Origin: Micropterix aruncella
Lineage: Eukaryota; Arthropoda; Insecta; Lepidoptera; Micropterigidae
Direction of reading: 5' to 3'
DNA length: 64,000 bases
Assembly: GCA_944548615.1 (NCBI GenBank)
Contig: OX155972.1
Span: 4,205,625 to 4,269,624, forward strand
The notes under the pieces were generated by a model that saw only the letters and a list, made by a program, of their open reading frames with translations, did not search any database and had not been told where the DNA came from. Shown here one piece after another: positions 12,601-24,214 of this stretch. The number at the start of each line of letters is the position of its first letter. Within the stretch, counting starts at the first letter, position 1. The translations under genes were made by a program, and so were the position numbers.

Positions 12601-13258
12601 TATGTAGTTAGAAAGATCGACCAGAGATTCCAGGCTGGAATCTTCTATCATTCTCAGAGAACGAGTGTTTATCAGAGACCATGAGATTAGAGAGCTGAGA
12701 GAGAATATACAGTGGCTGTCAACCTGGGAGAAAGGAGACTTGAGATTTCTTTGTCTGCTTTTCACAGCCTTGGGGGACGTCGTTCTTGATTACCTCACCG
12801 GCAGATTTACTGCAGTATCGGCTCATAGGCACTCTATGAGATCTGAAGATAACCTGCTACTTTCTACCTCTTGGAACACTAGTGACTTCTTCTCATTCTC
12901 TTTCACCGTGCAAGAATCACGTCTTTGCAAGTCTTTGCCAAATAATATGAGAAACGTGCCGAGCATAACATGTTTTAAAAACAATCTCAGAGAACATTTG
13001 AAATCTTCCACATCAATTCCCTTTTACTGTCCTTTCCTTTCTTCATTTTTAAACTTTTGAGTAAACATTCATAGGGTTTAGATTGTCTTGGTGTGGAGCA
13101 TTCTTTGCCCTGAAATGCTTTTTTATGTGTTTTTCAAACACATTGTATCGCTTAAGTTAGTAACTATCCGCAAACAATGTTCGCAAATCAGTAGGTACAG
13201 GTATGCTCTAGAATATTGCGTATAGGCAAAAAGCTCGCCTTTTATTACAAAAAAAAAA
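12601..13258 (+). mobile_element. LINE C-terminal fragment, same family as 50477-51713
   Basis: The + strand has SDFFSFSFTVQESRLCKSLP and ITCFKNNLREHLKSS, alignable with YSYSFCVHDARLGNDLP and FKTHLKDYYLSKK at 51360-51485. Its 3' UTR shares AGGCAAAAAGCTCGCCTTTT and ends in an A run at about 13247-13258. Confidence 0.75.
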
Positions 13259-13998
13259 TCGTTTTCTTAATACCTAATATTATTAGATCTTACTATTAAT
13301 ATTATTAGATCACATCAGGATCATCGGATTTGCCAACTTAGGATGTTTTAATAGCTTTTCGCTATCAATCACTAACATTTCCTTTACATTCTTGCGAGAG
13401 CTAATAGTAAGTTGAATGCATCCACTCCACATATGACACATTCTTCGATCTAAACTGCCATTGGTCGGCGGTATGCATTCTAATCATGATCGACAATTAA
13501 TTATTGGCCAACCGTTCACCTCGCGTCGGCCAATAGCGTCCTGCCGATCGAGGTGCCGCTGCACTAGAGATCTAGCTAGAGAAATCCTTGAATCCAACTG
13601 CGCCTGACATAAGACATGATCTCATGTTATTATCTAATGTGTTCGAGAGACTTAACGCTCACGTATGTGGTAATTGCTTTAGAATAAATGGGTTATGCGT
13701 TGAAGTGGATGTACCTATCTATTTGTATAGACAGTGAATACATTATAAAATAAAAGCTGTTTTTTTTTTCAGGAAATTTACAAAAATACACTATACATAT
13801 GTACATTGCAGTAAATAACCCATAGCAAGATTTAACCAAAGATGTGTATTTATAAATGTCTTATGTCGCTTCACTAAGCTATGCTTGTGCTGGAGCGGAC
13901 AATTACACTACATTAGATATTTAATCCATTAAAATATATATATATATATATATGTTATATTAGGTATAGGATAGATATTAGATATTTATATAGATACT
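13259..13998 (+). other. Unassigned region
   Basis: Nothing recognised apart from a short TA microsatellite near 13935-13953. Confidence 0.5.
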
Positions 13999-14169
13999 AC
14001 TATGACCCGGTGAACTTCGTACTACCTAAAATTTATTTGATTGTAACTCTTCATAAGTGTGTATCTTAATGAACCTTCCAAATCTAATTCATTGAAATCA
14101 TATTTCATTGAATCATCAATATGGCCGAATCATGTACGGTTTGAGTTTCGTTTGGGGATTAAATGAAAG

Positions 14170-14930
14170 TCGTTTGTGATTGAAATAAATTCAATGTATT
14201 TAATTTACATGATAATATATAGATGCAGTTCACATTCAACACAAAACGTTCTGGTAAAATATGTTTTTCGTTTTGTTTTCCGGCTCGTAAATAAATAAAA
14301 ATGATGGCTTTCCGACCGATGGCTTGGCGAACACGGGACATACAGTTGTCCATTCGCGAAATACGGAAATTCCAAGTTAGTTCCGCAAACTTCCAACACG
14401 CGTGATTGTCATCGTGAAGGCCAGACGAACGGGGAATCTAAATTCCGCTTTCCAGAACTACCAAGTGTACAACTGTAGATTGTCTTTCGTATGTCGCAAA
14501 GGAAAAGATGCACCAAATCGCCTCGTTGCTGCTGACATAGCGACACGTCTGATACTGAGATACACCTCGTTTGAATTCCTCACAGCGAAAACAGCCTTAC
14601 CGCTTTATTTTATGTATTTGCATATGTAATTTATCGAGTTGATGAAGTTGCAGTGTTCCACATTGATTTTCGCTTTAAAAGCCTTGGACAATAAGGCACA
14701 ATCTAACGATTGACCACAGTTACATCTTACCCTTTGACCTTCGCAGATCGCCCATTGTCCGCAACTGATCGGCGAAGATACAATGGGTATCCGTCATTGC
14801 CTGTGATGGTGTAGGCAATCAGGTCTCTCGAGTAACGCCTGGAACAGTTACTATCGAGCATACAGGGCGAGATGTTGTTATAAACTTCGCGAAGTCTATA
14901 GATCATATTCTTAGGCACCACTGCAAGCAA
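14170..14930 (-). pseudogene. Helitron Rep/helicase pseudogene fragments
   Basis: Several short frames on the minus strand match consecutive Helitron protein segments: the region after the Rep domain with a DGYPLYLRR core, the GRYVSSNEAIW-like motif, and the helicase C-terminal LAFTMTI...LEVCGTNLE...NGQLYV block. Between the LAFTMTI and LEVCG parts the usual Ala-Gln-Gly-Gln segment is deleted. Multiple frameshifts; no functional product. Confidence 0.82.
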
Positions 14931-15329
14931 TTTCGGATTAACAGCTTCATCTTGTATTTCGGCCGAGATGATGGAATCATCTCACATCAGTGCGGTTTGC
15001 ACTTGAAGTAGCTTGCCGCACATTTGAGTGACTTCGTCGACCTTTGTTATCTCTTCTTCTCGACACTGTAAAACGCAACGGAAATGTTTTCACGCTCACT
15101 TCAATCGATCGAAATTTCCATGAGGTCTTTACAGTATTGAAATCCCCAAACTAAGTCCAAATTCGTGGTTATGTTATTAAAAAAACGGTTATCTCACCCC
15201 AAGACTTTCCTGTCAAGTAGCCAGGAACGTAATTCATCTGAATATTAATATAATTAATCCTACAACAACCACCCCCCCCCCCCCCTAACCTAGCGACACC
15301 CTTTAAAACTCGAAACTCGAATTCGAAAT

Positions 15330-16030
15330 CGACTTTGACTTCGACTTCGACTTTTCCTACTTTTTCTACTTTTCCCACTTTTTCTACTTTTTCGACTTCT
15401 TTGACTTTTTCGGCTTTTTCGGCTTTTTCGACTTTTTCGACTTTTTCTACTTTTCCGACATTCGACCTTTTCAACTTTTTCGACTTTTCCGACTTTTCGA
15501 CTTTTTTAACTTTTACGACTTTTCCGTCGTCTTTTTTATCTTTTTGACTTTTTTGACGCTTTTGACTTTTTTGTTTTTTTTTACTTTTTCGACTTTTTTG
15601 CCTTGTTCGACTTTTTTGACCTTTTCGGCTTTTTCGACTTTTTCGACTTTTTCGACTTTTCCGACTTTTTCGAATTCCGACTTTTTCAACTTTTGTGACT
15701 TTTCCGACATTTTCGACTTTTTTTACTTTTTCGACTTTTTTTACTTTCTGTCTTTTTTTACTTTTCCGACTTTTTCTACTTTTTGACTTTAGACTTTTTC
15801 GACTTTTTTTTTTAACTTTTTTGACTTAACTTTTTTGATTTTTTCCCTTTGTTTGACTTTTTTGACTTTTTCAACTTTTTTTTCTTTTTCGACTTTTTGA
15901 CTTGACTTTTTTTTTACTTTTTCGCCTTGTTCGACTTTTTTGACTTTTCCGGCTTTTTCGACTTCTTTGACTTTTTCGACATTTTCCACCTTTTTGACTT
16001 TTTTGACTTTCGCATTTTTTGACTTCGACT
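15330..16030. repeat. TTTTTCGAC-type minisatellite, about 700 bp
   Basis: Degenerate tandem copies of a 9-bp unit (TTTTTCGAC with variants TTTTTTGAC, TTTTCCGAC). On the minus strand, units in frame read Lys-Val-Glu repeats, producing several long but low-complexity frames. The same array type, shorter, is inside the Helitron at 57600-57960. Confidence 0.93.
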
Positions 16031-16354
16031 TTTTAAAATTTTACACATTATACGGAATGAATAACAGTTATGGATAGCGCAGCTGTCAAACAATACGATC
16101 GCCGCGACAGCCATCTAGAAAGTGGCTAATGTTCCCAAAATGACCAATTTCGATTTTCAGTTGTTTCTTTGAGTTTTTCCTAAATATTTTTTTGTAAACC
16201 ACCCCTGAATCAAGCCAAACAAAATAAAAGAAAAATAATTCAAATCGGTCGAGTCATTTCCGAGATCCTGCGAGACTAACGCACGGCGATTCATTTTCAT
16301 ATATAAGATAAATAAATATGTATATGGATATAAACATACACTTAGAAAACTATA

Positions 16355-17300
16355 TAGGATGATGTTTTTATTTAAAATAAAATTAGTAAAAGCTACTTAA
16401 AAAGTAGCGAAGGAAATCCCAGCTTGTATTGGGAAATGCTTATGTTTGAATGAGATATACTTACGGATGTGCACGACTTTCGACGGTGCAATGTTTATTA
16501 TTTATTTTCTTATTTTATTTATCCCTAGTATTACATGAATTAATTTCCTATAGTATATTTTACATGATTTAGTCGTACATACAAAATGTGAACCCTGGAA
16601 ATTTACTAAAGGTGCGGATTCGGCGGGATTTTATCACCTCACTAGGCAGAGCCTGTATTGAGGTGATATTTAGTACTGCGTTCATCTGCCGGGTGTATAG
16701 ATAATTTATGTAATCTTGGGAAATCCTACAAGTGTATATTGTATAACACAAAAAATAAATGTATAACACAATGTAAGTTTAAAGGTCCTTTTGCAGTCGA
16801 CTAACGATCACTATTCATCTCCTCTGCCAGAAATTAAGATTGAAGTTTCTTCTTTCATTTCATTGAGCGTATGGAGGTTTTTCTATTTTTATTTCGATTT
16901 AATGGCTCGTTGATAACAAACTCAGCCAATTGTATCATATTTTAAATGTTGGCAGCATTCGAAATTTGAATTATTTCGTAATGTCACTTTCATTTAGAAA
17001 ACGGCTTTGCCGAAGTGATCAATAGTTTAATTTTTTATTTTTTCGCTTAATTCGTCTCAATTGAAGGCATTTTGTGTTGCATAAGGATAAGCCCTATTTA
17101 TGAGATATATGGATGAATAGTGATCGTTAGTCGACTGCAAAAGGACCTTTAAACTTACATTGCACCGTCGAAAGTCGTGCACATCCGTAAGTACCTATAT
17201 CTCATTCAAACATAAGCATTTCCCAATACAAGCTGGGATTTCCTTCGCTACTTTTTAAGTAGCTTTTACTAATTTTATTTTAAATAAAAACATCATCCTA
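16355..17300. mobile_element. Foldback element with long inverted arms and a nested LINE
   Basis: The left arm begins (TA)GGATGATGTTTTTATTTAA at 16357; the right arm ends ATAAAAACATCATCC(TA) at 17298. The arms match over about 190 bp, once a 275-bp insertion at 16494-16768 is removed from the left arm. TA on both sides suggests a Tc1/mariner-type target. The unit TAGAAAACTATATAGG also flanks the element on both sides (16343 and 17304). No transposase frame in the core. Confidence 0.78.
16494..16768 (-). mobile_element. LINE 3' fragment nested in foldback arm
   Basis: Bounded by CAATG at 16489-16493 and 16769-16773. The minus strand reads ITSIQALPSEVIKSRRIRTF and ends in an AATAAA-rich tail, the same family as 4300-4575. 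It interrupts the left arm only, so it is younger than the foldback element. Confidence 0.72.
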
Positions 17301-17728
17301 TAAATAGAAAACTATATAGGTATATAAAATATGTATTAATATATAAATACAAGACCTTAGAATTCACGTGGGATATATAATAGTCGAGGTATGAATAAAT
17401 ATTTTAAAAAAATCAACAATAAAAAAAAGAAAATAGTCGTGATTTAAACAGTCTTGTTTAAAAAGAGTCATGATTAAAAATAGTCGAGGTTGCCTTTAAT
17501 AATTTTTTGTTAATAATGTAAAGAGAATATAAGAACATTATTAAAACCTTTGGATCTGTATATAAACTGAAGAGAGTGTTAAATCGCTAATTTTACATTT
17601 ATAAATGGACCAACCTGTGAGAAACCATTTATTTAATCAAAAGCCGCTGATGTTCCAACACTGAGCAATCAGGATACCAGTTTTTTTAAAATACTTGGGC
17701 TAGTTTTTATATTGTCGGGTACGATATT
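17301..17728 (+). other. Unassigned AT-rich stretch
   Basis: A short AGTCG..GATTTAAA / AGTCATGATTAAAA motif recurs near 17434-17490. No gene. Confidence 0.5.
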
Positions 17729-18000
17729 GGGCCCGATTGCGTTTCTTTGTGAACTAAAACTAAAATTAGTCCAAGCGAACGAGACAGAGCAATACGTTAG
17801 AGCGGAATATGAAACTAACGATCGTCGATAAATACTACCTGCCGAACTCGTCCGAATAAATTAGAGCATATTTCGTGCGGTGTAAGTTTTAAGCGAAAAA
17901 GTGACAACCGGTCATCTCACACTCTGCTCTAGCGTATTGCCCTGTTTCGTTCACACAAACTAATTTCAGATTTTAGTTCATGAAGAAACGCAATCGAGCG
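17729..18000. mobile_element. Family M MITE, copy 2
   Basis: Starts GGGCCCGATTGCGTTTCTTT and ends GAAGAAACGCAATCGAGC, with internal AGAGCGGAATATGAAACTAA as in copy 1. The right end directly abuts repeat family A and lacks the matching ATT, so it may be clipped by that repeat. Confidence 0.78.
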
Positions 18001-19110
18001 CACGCCACGACTGTAATTCTGTAGTCGCAGGCGGTTAGGATCAGAAAATCGCGGGTTCGGGGAATACCTCGGGCGGAACTGGGCAGTTGGTGCACCATAC
18101 GGTTTGCTAGGTGTTGAATGCCCAGATGGCCAATAACCAGAGGGGTCTGGAGACGTATATTTCCTATGAGAGCGGAGGGTAGTTGTCGACTTGACATCCC
18201 TAACCCTTGAACCGATTCGTCGGCCACCCGATCCTGGGTGACCACGGCGGGTAAAGAGCGTCACGGTCAGAAAAATAGTCAAACTGAATTACCGCTTACG
18301 TCAGGTAGAGGCAGCACAGTCGACCTCTAAACCGTGACCAGACCAAAGGACGGAGAAATCCGGCCAAATCTGATAGTAAGGGCGCGAGGTTGGCGCTGGT
18401 TTCAAATTCCTGTGCTTTGCGGTAAGTCGTCGGCTTCTTACGGGCATGTTGGCGGAGCTAGGCTGTGGACTGTGTTGTCCCTCTCTCTGTGTAATCATTT
18501 CACGGCTGAAAGAACGATCTATATAGTTATAACAGCCTGAGGTGTCGGGTTCGCCCTTTGCAGATGACAGCTCCAAAGTAGTACCTAGCTATTGCTTGAG
18601 TTCTGGTAGGAGTCAACCTTCGGGCGCTTTTGTACGGTTTGCGCACCGTGCGGCGTTATCCAGTCGATTTTGCACTCCGACTAACAGCCGGGGGAGTCTG
18701 GGAACAATAATGTTTCCTATAGAGCGGGAGTGGTTGTTAACCTTATGGCAACTGCTCTTGAAACGACCATTCGGCCACCCGATCCCGGGTGAATAAGCCG
18801 GGCAAAGGATACCGTGGTCCGCGACAGATTCGGTAGTCACCGTATCACCGCTTCATAAGGGAGAGGACTGCCTCGAACCCGTAACCAGTCGAGAGACTGG
18901 AGTAATATGGTTGCAACTGGAAGTAAGGGCGTGAGTGCCAGCCCCAGTGACTTACCTGGCTATCTCGCAGTAAGACGTTGAGTGTGGCGTACGGGCATGT
19001 GGAGGAACATGACGGTGGATTGTTTTTGGAAGTCTTCTGTACTTACCTCACGTGAGACAGAACGATCAATATCGTTAAAACTTTCGCCCGTTGTAGTCGA
19101 CAGCTCTAGT
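18001..19110 (+). repeat. Two tandem units of repeat family A
   Basis: Two consecutive units of about 550 bp (18001-18560, 18561-19110) each carry CGACTGCTCTTGAAACGACC-like sequence, a CCCGATCC.GGGTGA block, a GACCGTGACCAG or GTAACCAGTCGAGAGACTGG block, CTTACGGGCATG and AGAACGATC..TATAG/ATCGTTA. The first unit is more diverged. Direct tandem order shows the family can form short arrays. Confidence 0.75.
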
Positions 19111-19544
19111 TGATGCTTGGGTTCTTTTTCCTTGTATATTCCTGTGTATATTTTGTCATTATGACTACGATTAATCTTCAAGCCGTTCTGTATTGTGATG
19201 TAGGTTGATGATTGTCCACGCCAGCATGTCTGGCTTCCTATTTGGAGTGTCGTCGATGCCGACGCCCGTAGGTGTGATTAAATTCTCGTCTCGCGTGTAA
19301 CGAGCAGCGCGGCGGTCCACCCGCTTGGCCGTTGCTTTGATTAGGTAGTGGAGAGAGAGGAGAGGCGCGAGGAAGGTGTCTTGACGTACGCCCCGTCCGG
19401 CAGACACACGCCTTCGACCGCCTGTCACCCGCTGCCTTCAATGGCTATGCCTCGATGATAGATTTATTATCCTGATCCGAGCTCCGGCACCGCCGCCGTC
19501 TATGACGTACGCTCAAAAGGGGGAACGTAGGACAAATTTAGGCC
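19111..19544 (+). other. Unassigned, GC-rich centre
   Basis: About 19210-19500 is GC-rich with many CpG. No exon or terminus could be established. Confidence 0.4.
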
Positions 19545-21715
19545 TATACAGGCCTGTATTTCAATTCTCGCAGACTTACACTAAGCTGGTGCTAAAATTA
19601 GGAACCTAAGCCATCGATATATGATCCCCTAGATGGGCCTTTTGCGTTCGAAAATGACCCCTTCAAATCCACTACTGAAAGCCGGCCAGTGGTAGTTTGG
19701 TCGCAGTCCGCTGGCAGACAGCCGACCGTTTCTGGTGTGAGAGTTGCCGCGAGGAATATGTGCGCATACTGTTTAATTTATTGCTCTCCCTGTCACATGT
19801 TATGCGAGCAAAGGGAATGGAGCCAACCTATTGTATCTGAGGGCATATTTAGTTAATATATTGATGACGTAAGCACCTTCGTTATTTTGCTGGTATTCCG
19901 GTTCATCAAAATTAAGAACTGGTCTTAAATCTTAAAATTTCGTTTTGTCTATGGACGTTCCAAAGCTGGATCCTTATTTTGATATTTTTGGAATTATATT
20001 TGAGATATTTATTGTATTTGGATACCTACTTTCTATTTTTATTTTATTTCTGGAAACATACAGCGCATACAATATACATACGTGTGCATAAACATAATGT
20101 AGAAAAAAAGAAAAACATTACGCCGATAATCGTTTCCTACAAAAGTAACATAAAACAGATTTCCGCATATTACACATTTGGATTTCAGCATATTACACTT
20201 AAAAATTAATTATAAAATAAACTAAGTACATATTAAATATACAATTAATATGGAAAACCGATGGAGAGGTAGGGAATTGGCAGTGATTAGGATGAAGGAG
20301 TTAGACGATGGTATGTGTATATGTATATAGTATAAATAAAGATATAGATAGGTCGTATAGTGGATATATAGATACAGATATTTATTGATGTCTATAGCTA
20401 TTTATATATATGTATATAATAAATATTTATAGATATTTACAAATATTTGAAGTAGCTACTGATAAGCGAGTACCTACTCTAATTTTAATCCCATAATTTT
20501 GTTTTTTAAATGATTCCTTATGATTTCCTAAATACTTATAAGTCTTAACTAGAACCTTTTGTATTTTTCCGTTAAAATAAATCTAAACGTAAGTACAGGT
20601 ACAAAATAAATGGTACGCCTGCCTTAGTACAGGAATAGGCCTAGTTAGGCGGCGTTGACATAGTGATGAAAACGCTGCATTGTGTTCTGTTTTTTGCTAT
20701 TGGGCCAAGAATGAATAATTGTAATGCTGCAGTAATATGTATACTCCAGCTTTACTTTAAATAAAATAAAATAAAATATACAAATGTACAAGGCTTTTTA
20801 TCATACTCGTAAAATATACAACGATAACAAAAGATTTATGGCTATTTATCATAAACTACAAAAAATATTTGCACAGGATTTTCAGGGAATATTATAGATT
20901 TTAATTAACGGTAGATTTAGAAACCCAAAAATTGCGACAAATCTTCGAAATCTCGAGAGAAACGAGAGCTACAGTAGCCCGTACTCCGTCTCTCGCAGGT
21001 GCCTAACTTAGAGTCTAAAACGCGCTAAAACGACGCCTTATTCTGAACTGACGTTTTGGTATTCCCTTTCATGGGTCCTAACTGGACCGTGCTTATGAAG
21101 AGCTTATCAGGCGCATAATTTGACGTTAAGCAAGATCCAGACCCTTTTTCGTATTCCGTTTCTACAAGTGTCATGGTGGATGGGTCTTGTTCAGGGTCTT
21201 AACTAAGAACGGTCAAAATTGGGCAGTCTTCGTCTGGCAATCATGTAGGTCTTGTTTTTGTCGTAACTTCTAAGACTTTTCGTCGTAATTTCAAAGATGT
21301 TTGTTTAGCATTGGCTTCTAATTAGAAGAAGGGACGATAAGCGCCGATTATAGTAAGCAATCGTTAATATATTTATTAAGCCCTGAAAAACCTGCGTCAA
21401 AATGTTTTGTAGATAAATAACCTTATATGTATATTATCGCCTTTTATATCGCATGACAAAAAGCCGCGTATATTTGAATATTTTAAAACAAACCAAAACG
21501 TGAAGTCAATCAGCATGCGGTGAAGTGACGACACCGAGCGTCCGAGCGAGTAACCGAGCTATCAAAATTAAGACCCCGTTTTGGAAAATTTTAATTTTAA
21601 GACCGGTTCCTAATTTTGATTAAACTGAATACCAATTAAATAAATAAGGTACTTGGGTTCCTAATTTTCAGCACCAGCTTAGTTTAAGCTTGCAAGAAAC
21701 GGAATACGGGCCACT
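19545..21715. mobile_element. Large inverted-repeat element, outer ends
   Basis: The left end (GGCCTGTATTTCAATTCTCG, ACTAAGCTGGTGCTAAAATT, AGGAACC at about 19549-19610) is the inverse of 21650-21713 (GGTTCCTAATTTTCAGCACC, AGCTTAGTTTAAGC, GGAATACGGGCC). A second matching pair lies at about 19898-19950 and 21565-21625. The interior includes a repeat also found at 31056-31445. No transposase was seen. Confidence 0.65.
20048..20460 (+). repeat. 400-bp repeat, copy 1 (partner 31056-31445)
   Basis: Long shared runs include CATACGTGTGCATAAACATA, AACATTACGCCGATAATCG, CAGATTTCCGCATATTACAC and GATAGGTCGTATAGTGGATA in the same order and orientation. AT-rich and non-coding. Confidence 0.85.
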
Positions 21716-21975
21716 GTGTCAGATGCAGACTGCTTGATTCAGACCGTTCTTAGTTAAGACCCCGAATAAGACTTATCCGCCATGACAGTCCAAAAAATCT
21801 AGACGGTACTTAACATCAATTTAAGAACCTGATAGACTCTACATAAGCACGATCCAGTTAGGACCCATGAATGGGAAAACCAAAACGTCAGTTCAAAATT
21901 AGGAGTCGTTTTAGCGCGATTTTAGATTCTCGTTAGGCACCTACGAGAAACAAAATACTGCCCATTGTCTCTTGT
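20975..21975. mobile_element. Second inverted-repeat element, overlapping the first
   Basis: The arms are about 20980-21235 and 21705-21970: CAGTAGCCCGTACTCCG, GTGCCTAAC, TTCATGGGTCCTAACTGGAC and TCAGGGTCTTAACTAAGAAC have inverse partners on the right. They are about 260 bp, clearly diverged. They share terminal sequence with the element ending at 21715, so related units are intermingled here. Confidence 0.7.
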
Positions 21976-22079
21976 CCTTAAAGTGACGAGGGAAGTAGAT
22001 TAAGAAAAGAAATAAAACTCACTAATACGAATAAATGTATTTTTATAGTAACAGCAGTACGGATGTCGACTGTATTGAT

Positions 22080-22290
22080 GTCGAATGGAGAATGGCCTTC
22101 GGGCGCTGCTGGTCGGTTTGCTCATCATGCAGAGTCAGTCAATCGACTCTGCACTCCGGAGAATAACTGGACGGGGGGGGGGGCGCTCGTATACGTTTCC
22201 TAGGTAGCGGGGGTTGTTATTGACCTAATGCCAGCTACTCTTGAAATGACCCGTTGGCCACCTGATCCCGTGTGAAAAGCGAACAAAGTG
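22080..22290 (+). repeat. Fragment of repeat family A
   Basis: Carries TTCGGGCGC, AATCGACTCTGCACTCCG, GTTTCCTA..GAGCGGG-like and CTACTCTTGAAATGACCCGT before diverging. A G run lies at about 22171-22182. Confidence 0.65.
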
Positions 22291-22482
22291 CGGGGGCGGG
22301 GCTTGGCGGGGGTGCTTATCTACCTGCCGGGATTCTTTTGCAATGGTGATTATCTACTTGCCTGGAACAACCGATTTTTTACTTTTCCGGCCTATCAAGG
22401 TAGTAGTACCGCGACGTAGAGGTAAAGTATTGTGTATTGCGCTATTTTTTTTTTTTTTTGGAGATGAAGACACCTCCCTAGA

Positions 22483-22660
22483 TGAGTAAGACCATTTCCC
22501 GACTGAAGTCTATCCACGATAGCACCCAAACGCTTCATCCGATTAGGCTGAAATTTGGCACGTAGGCATCATTTGATTATGAATAGAGTTGAAAATATTG
22601 TATAGTAAATCGATCCACCAGAAGCCTTGCTAATCATACTTCAAATTTGAAATACTGGAC
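22483..22660 (+). repeat. Dispersed repeat shared with 44985-45180
   Basis: See the partner entry in the Nox intron; blocks are collinear and in the same orientation. Confidence 0.65.
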
Positions 22661-24214
22661 TTATAAACTTGAAATTCGGTACACAAAAACCTTCGCGGGC
22701 TGAAATCATATTGTCACATTTTGGTTGGCATATCTCATAGACATGCAACACAAATAATATTTGAAGTCCGCCAAACAAATGTAAGGAGGAATCAAATACT
22801 TAAATTTGCTTCGCCGCGCGTTGAATTATGAGTGTCATCTACATTTTGCATTTGGTAATACAACCTAATACTCTATGTAACCAATGATTATCATTGACTA
22901 TATAAACAACATAAATAATTATATTAGTAAGTAGCCAGACGCTAATATGCATTTCAGACAAGATTGGCGCATGGTCCGCAAAGGCCGTTATTGCTTTTAT
23001 TATATGTAATATCATTTAATAAAAGGAGAACAATTTTGTGTAATCTGCCTCGTTAAAGGAAGGAAACTGTAAAAGCCGTCCGTGGTTGTAAAAAAACGCG
23101 AAATGAAAACTAAGTACATATACATTTACATTTTTATATGTCTGTTATAAATATCGGCGGATAAATATCGCTCTTAAATGCGTCAAAAAAAATGTGTTAG
23201 ATAATCATTTTAATTTAAAAAACCTTGCAGCATACAAATAATACATTATTAATAAATCTAATATCTTAATGATGTATGTGGCTTGCTACGTATCTATTTA
23301 TATAGCACCAAATTACTGAAAACTTTAGTAATCGAGTGTTATTAATAATCTAGTATAATAAAAAATATATCCAGAATACACAAACAGCAAGTAAATATAC
23401 TAAAAAGTATAAAAACACGACTCCCGTTACAGAAAGTGAACTATTGTATTTATAACTATTTTTATTACGGATTTTTATGGAATATTTCTGGTTTATATAT
23501 TTATCCATATAGGCAGATGCATATTTCCTGAATGTACTCAATCAGACCTTTTATTTACCATTAAACACGATATATTTATGTAAATTTATTGACATTTGGA
23601 CATTTAGACAACTACTTACTTGATATTTGAACAGTTAAGATATTCTATGGCACTTAGAATGATATAACGATTCTAAAAATAACGCACAATTTTAAATCGG
23701 TTTAAGCGTTTAGAAGTTATGATGATAAACCCTGAACACATTGCACCCCATTTTTCTTGGGCTGTTATTATTTATAAAAAGTTTTATGAGGAAGAAATCG
23801 AAGAGATATAGGAAAAACTAAAACTATATTAAGAAGTTAATATTGAGGAACTGAAAAAAAATACCATTGCATTTTCTAAATTATAAAATGAGATTTCTAC
23901 TAAATCTACAACATGGTAATCCAAAATACAACAAAAAAATAGCATTGGAAATTGAAATGTCAATAAACTGTACAAAATCAAACAATTACAGAGAATAATT
24001 AAAAAGAGAACTAAAATAAGAATTAAAAGTTGAGATTATAAATAGGATAGAAAACGAATTTACCGCGTGAAATTTGTAGCACCCGACGTTTCGGTGACGT
24101 TGCAGCCGCCGTTGTCCAGGGTAGACTGAAGAGCTGTTAATCCGTTGTTTTGCGGGTAGGCCGCACACCGCTGCCGCCACTGCGTAGGTTATAACGGTGG
24201 TGGGGGGCCGGGCC
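22661..24214 (+). other. Unassigned region with reversed family B copy
   Basis: Apart from the family B copy at about 23560-23770 (minus), which ends CAGCCC..GAAAAATG, and a partial family C copy near 22815-22910, nothing is recognised. Confidence 0.5.

Larger units (their letters stand above)
13999..16308 (-). mobile_element. Helitron with degraded Rep/helicase and minisatellite
   Basis: On the minus strand it starts TCTTATATATGAAAATGAATC after a host A and ends GTACGAAGTTCACCGGGTCA near 13999. Coding remnants in order: CMLDSNCSRRYSRDLIAYTI with TGNDGYPLYLRRSVADNG (about 14727-14870), YQTCRYVSSNEAI (about 14520-14560), then FPVRLAFTMTI and LEVCGTNLEFPYFANGQLYV (about 14330-14450). These are signatures of the Helitron replication-initiator/helicase. 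Rep core and most helicase motifs are deleted or frameshifted, so it is inactive. The 5' part is a pyrimidine/purine minisatellite, preceded by a C run at 15271-15286. Confidence 0.82.

Noticed and set aside
15169..16114. Lys/Glu-rich and Phe/Thr/Ser-rich frames as host genes
   Set aside because: They are frames through a 9-bp minisatellite within a Helitron; no start, splice or domain supports a host gene.
19171..19428. Minus-strand frame with GRGVRQDTFLAPLL resembling a reverse-transcriptase motif
   Set aside because: The following catalytic Asp-Asp block and downstream motifs are absent; similarity is too short.
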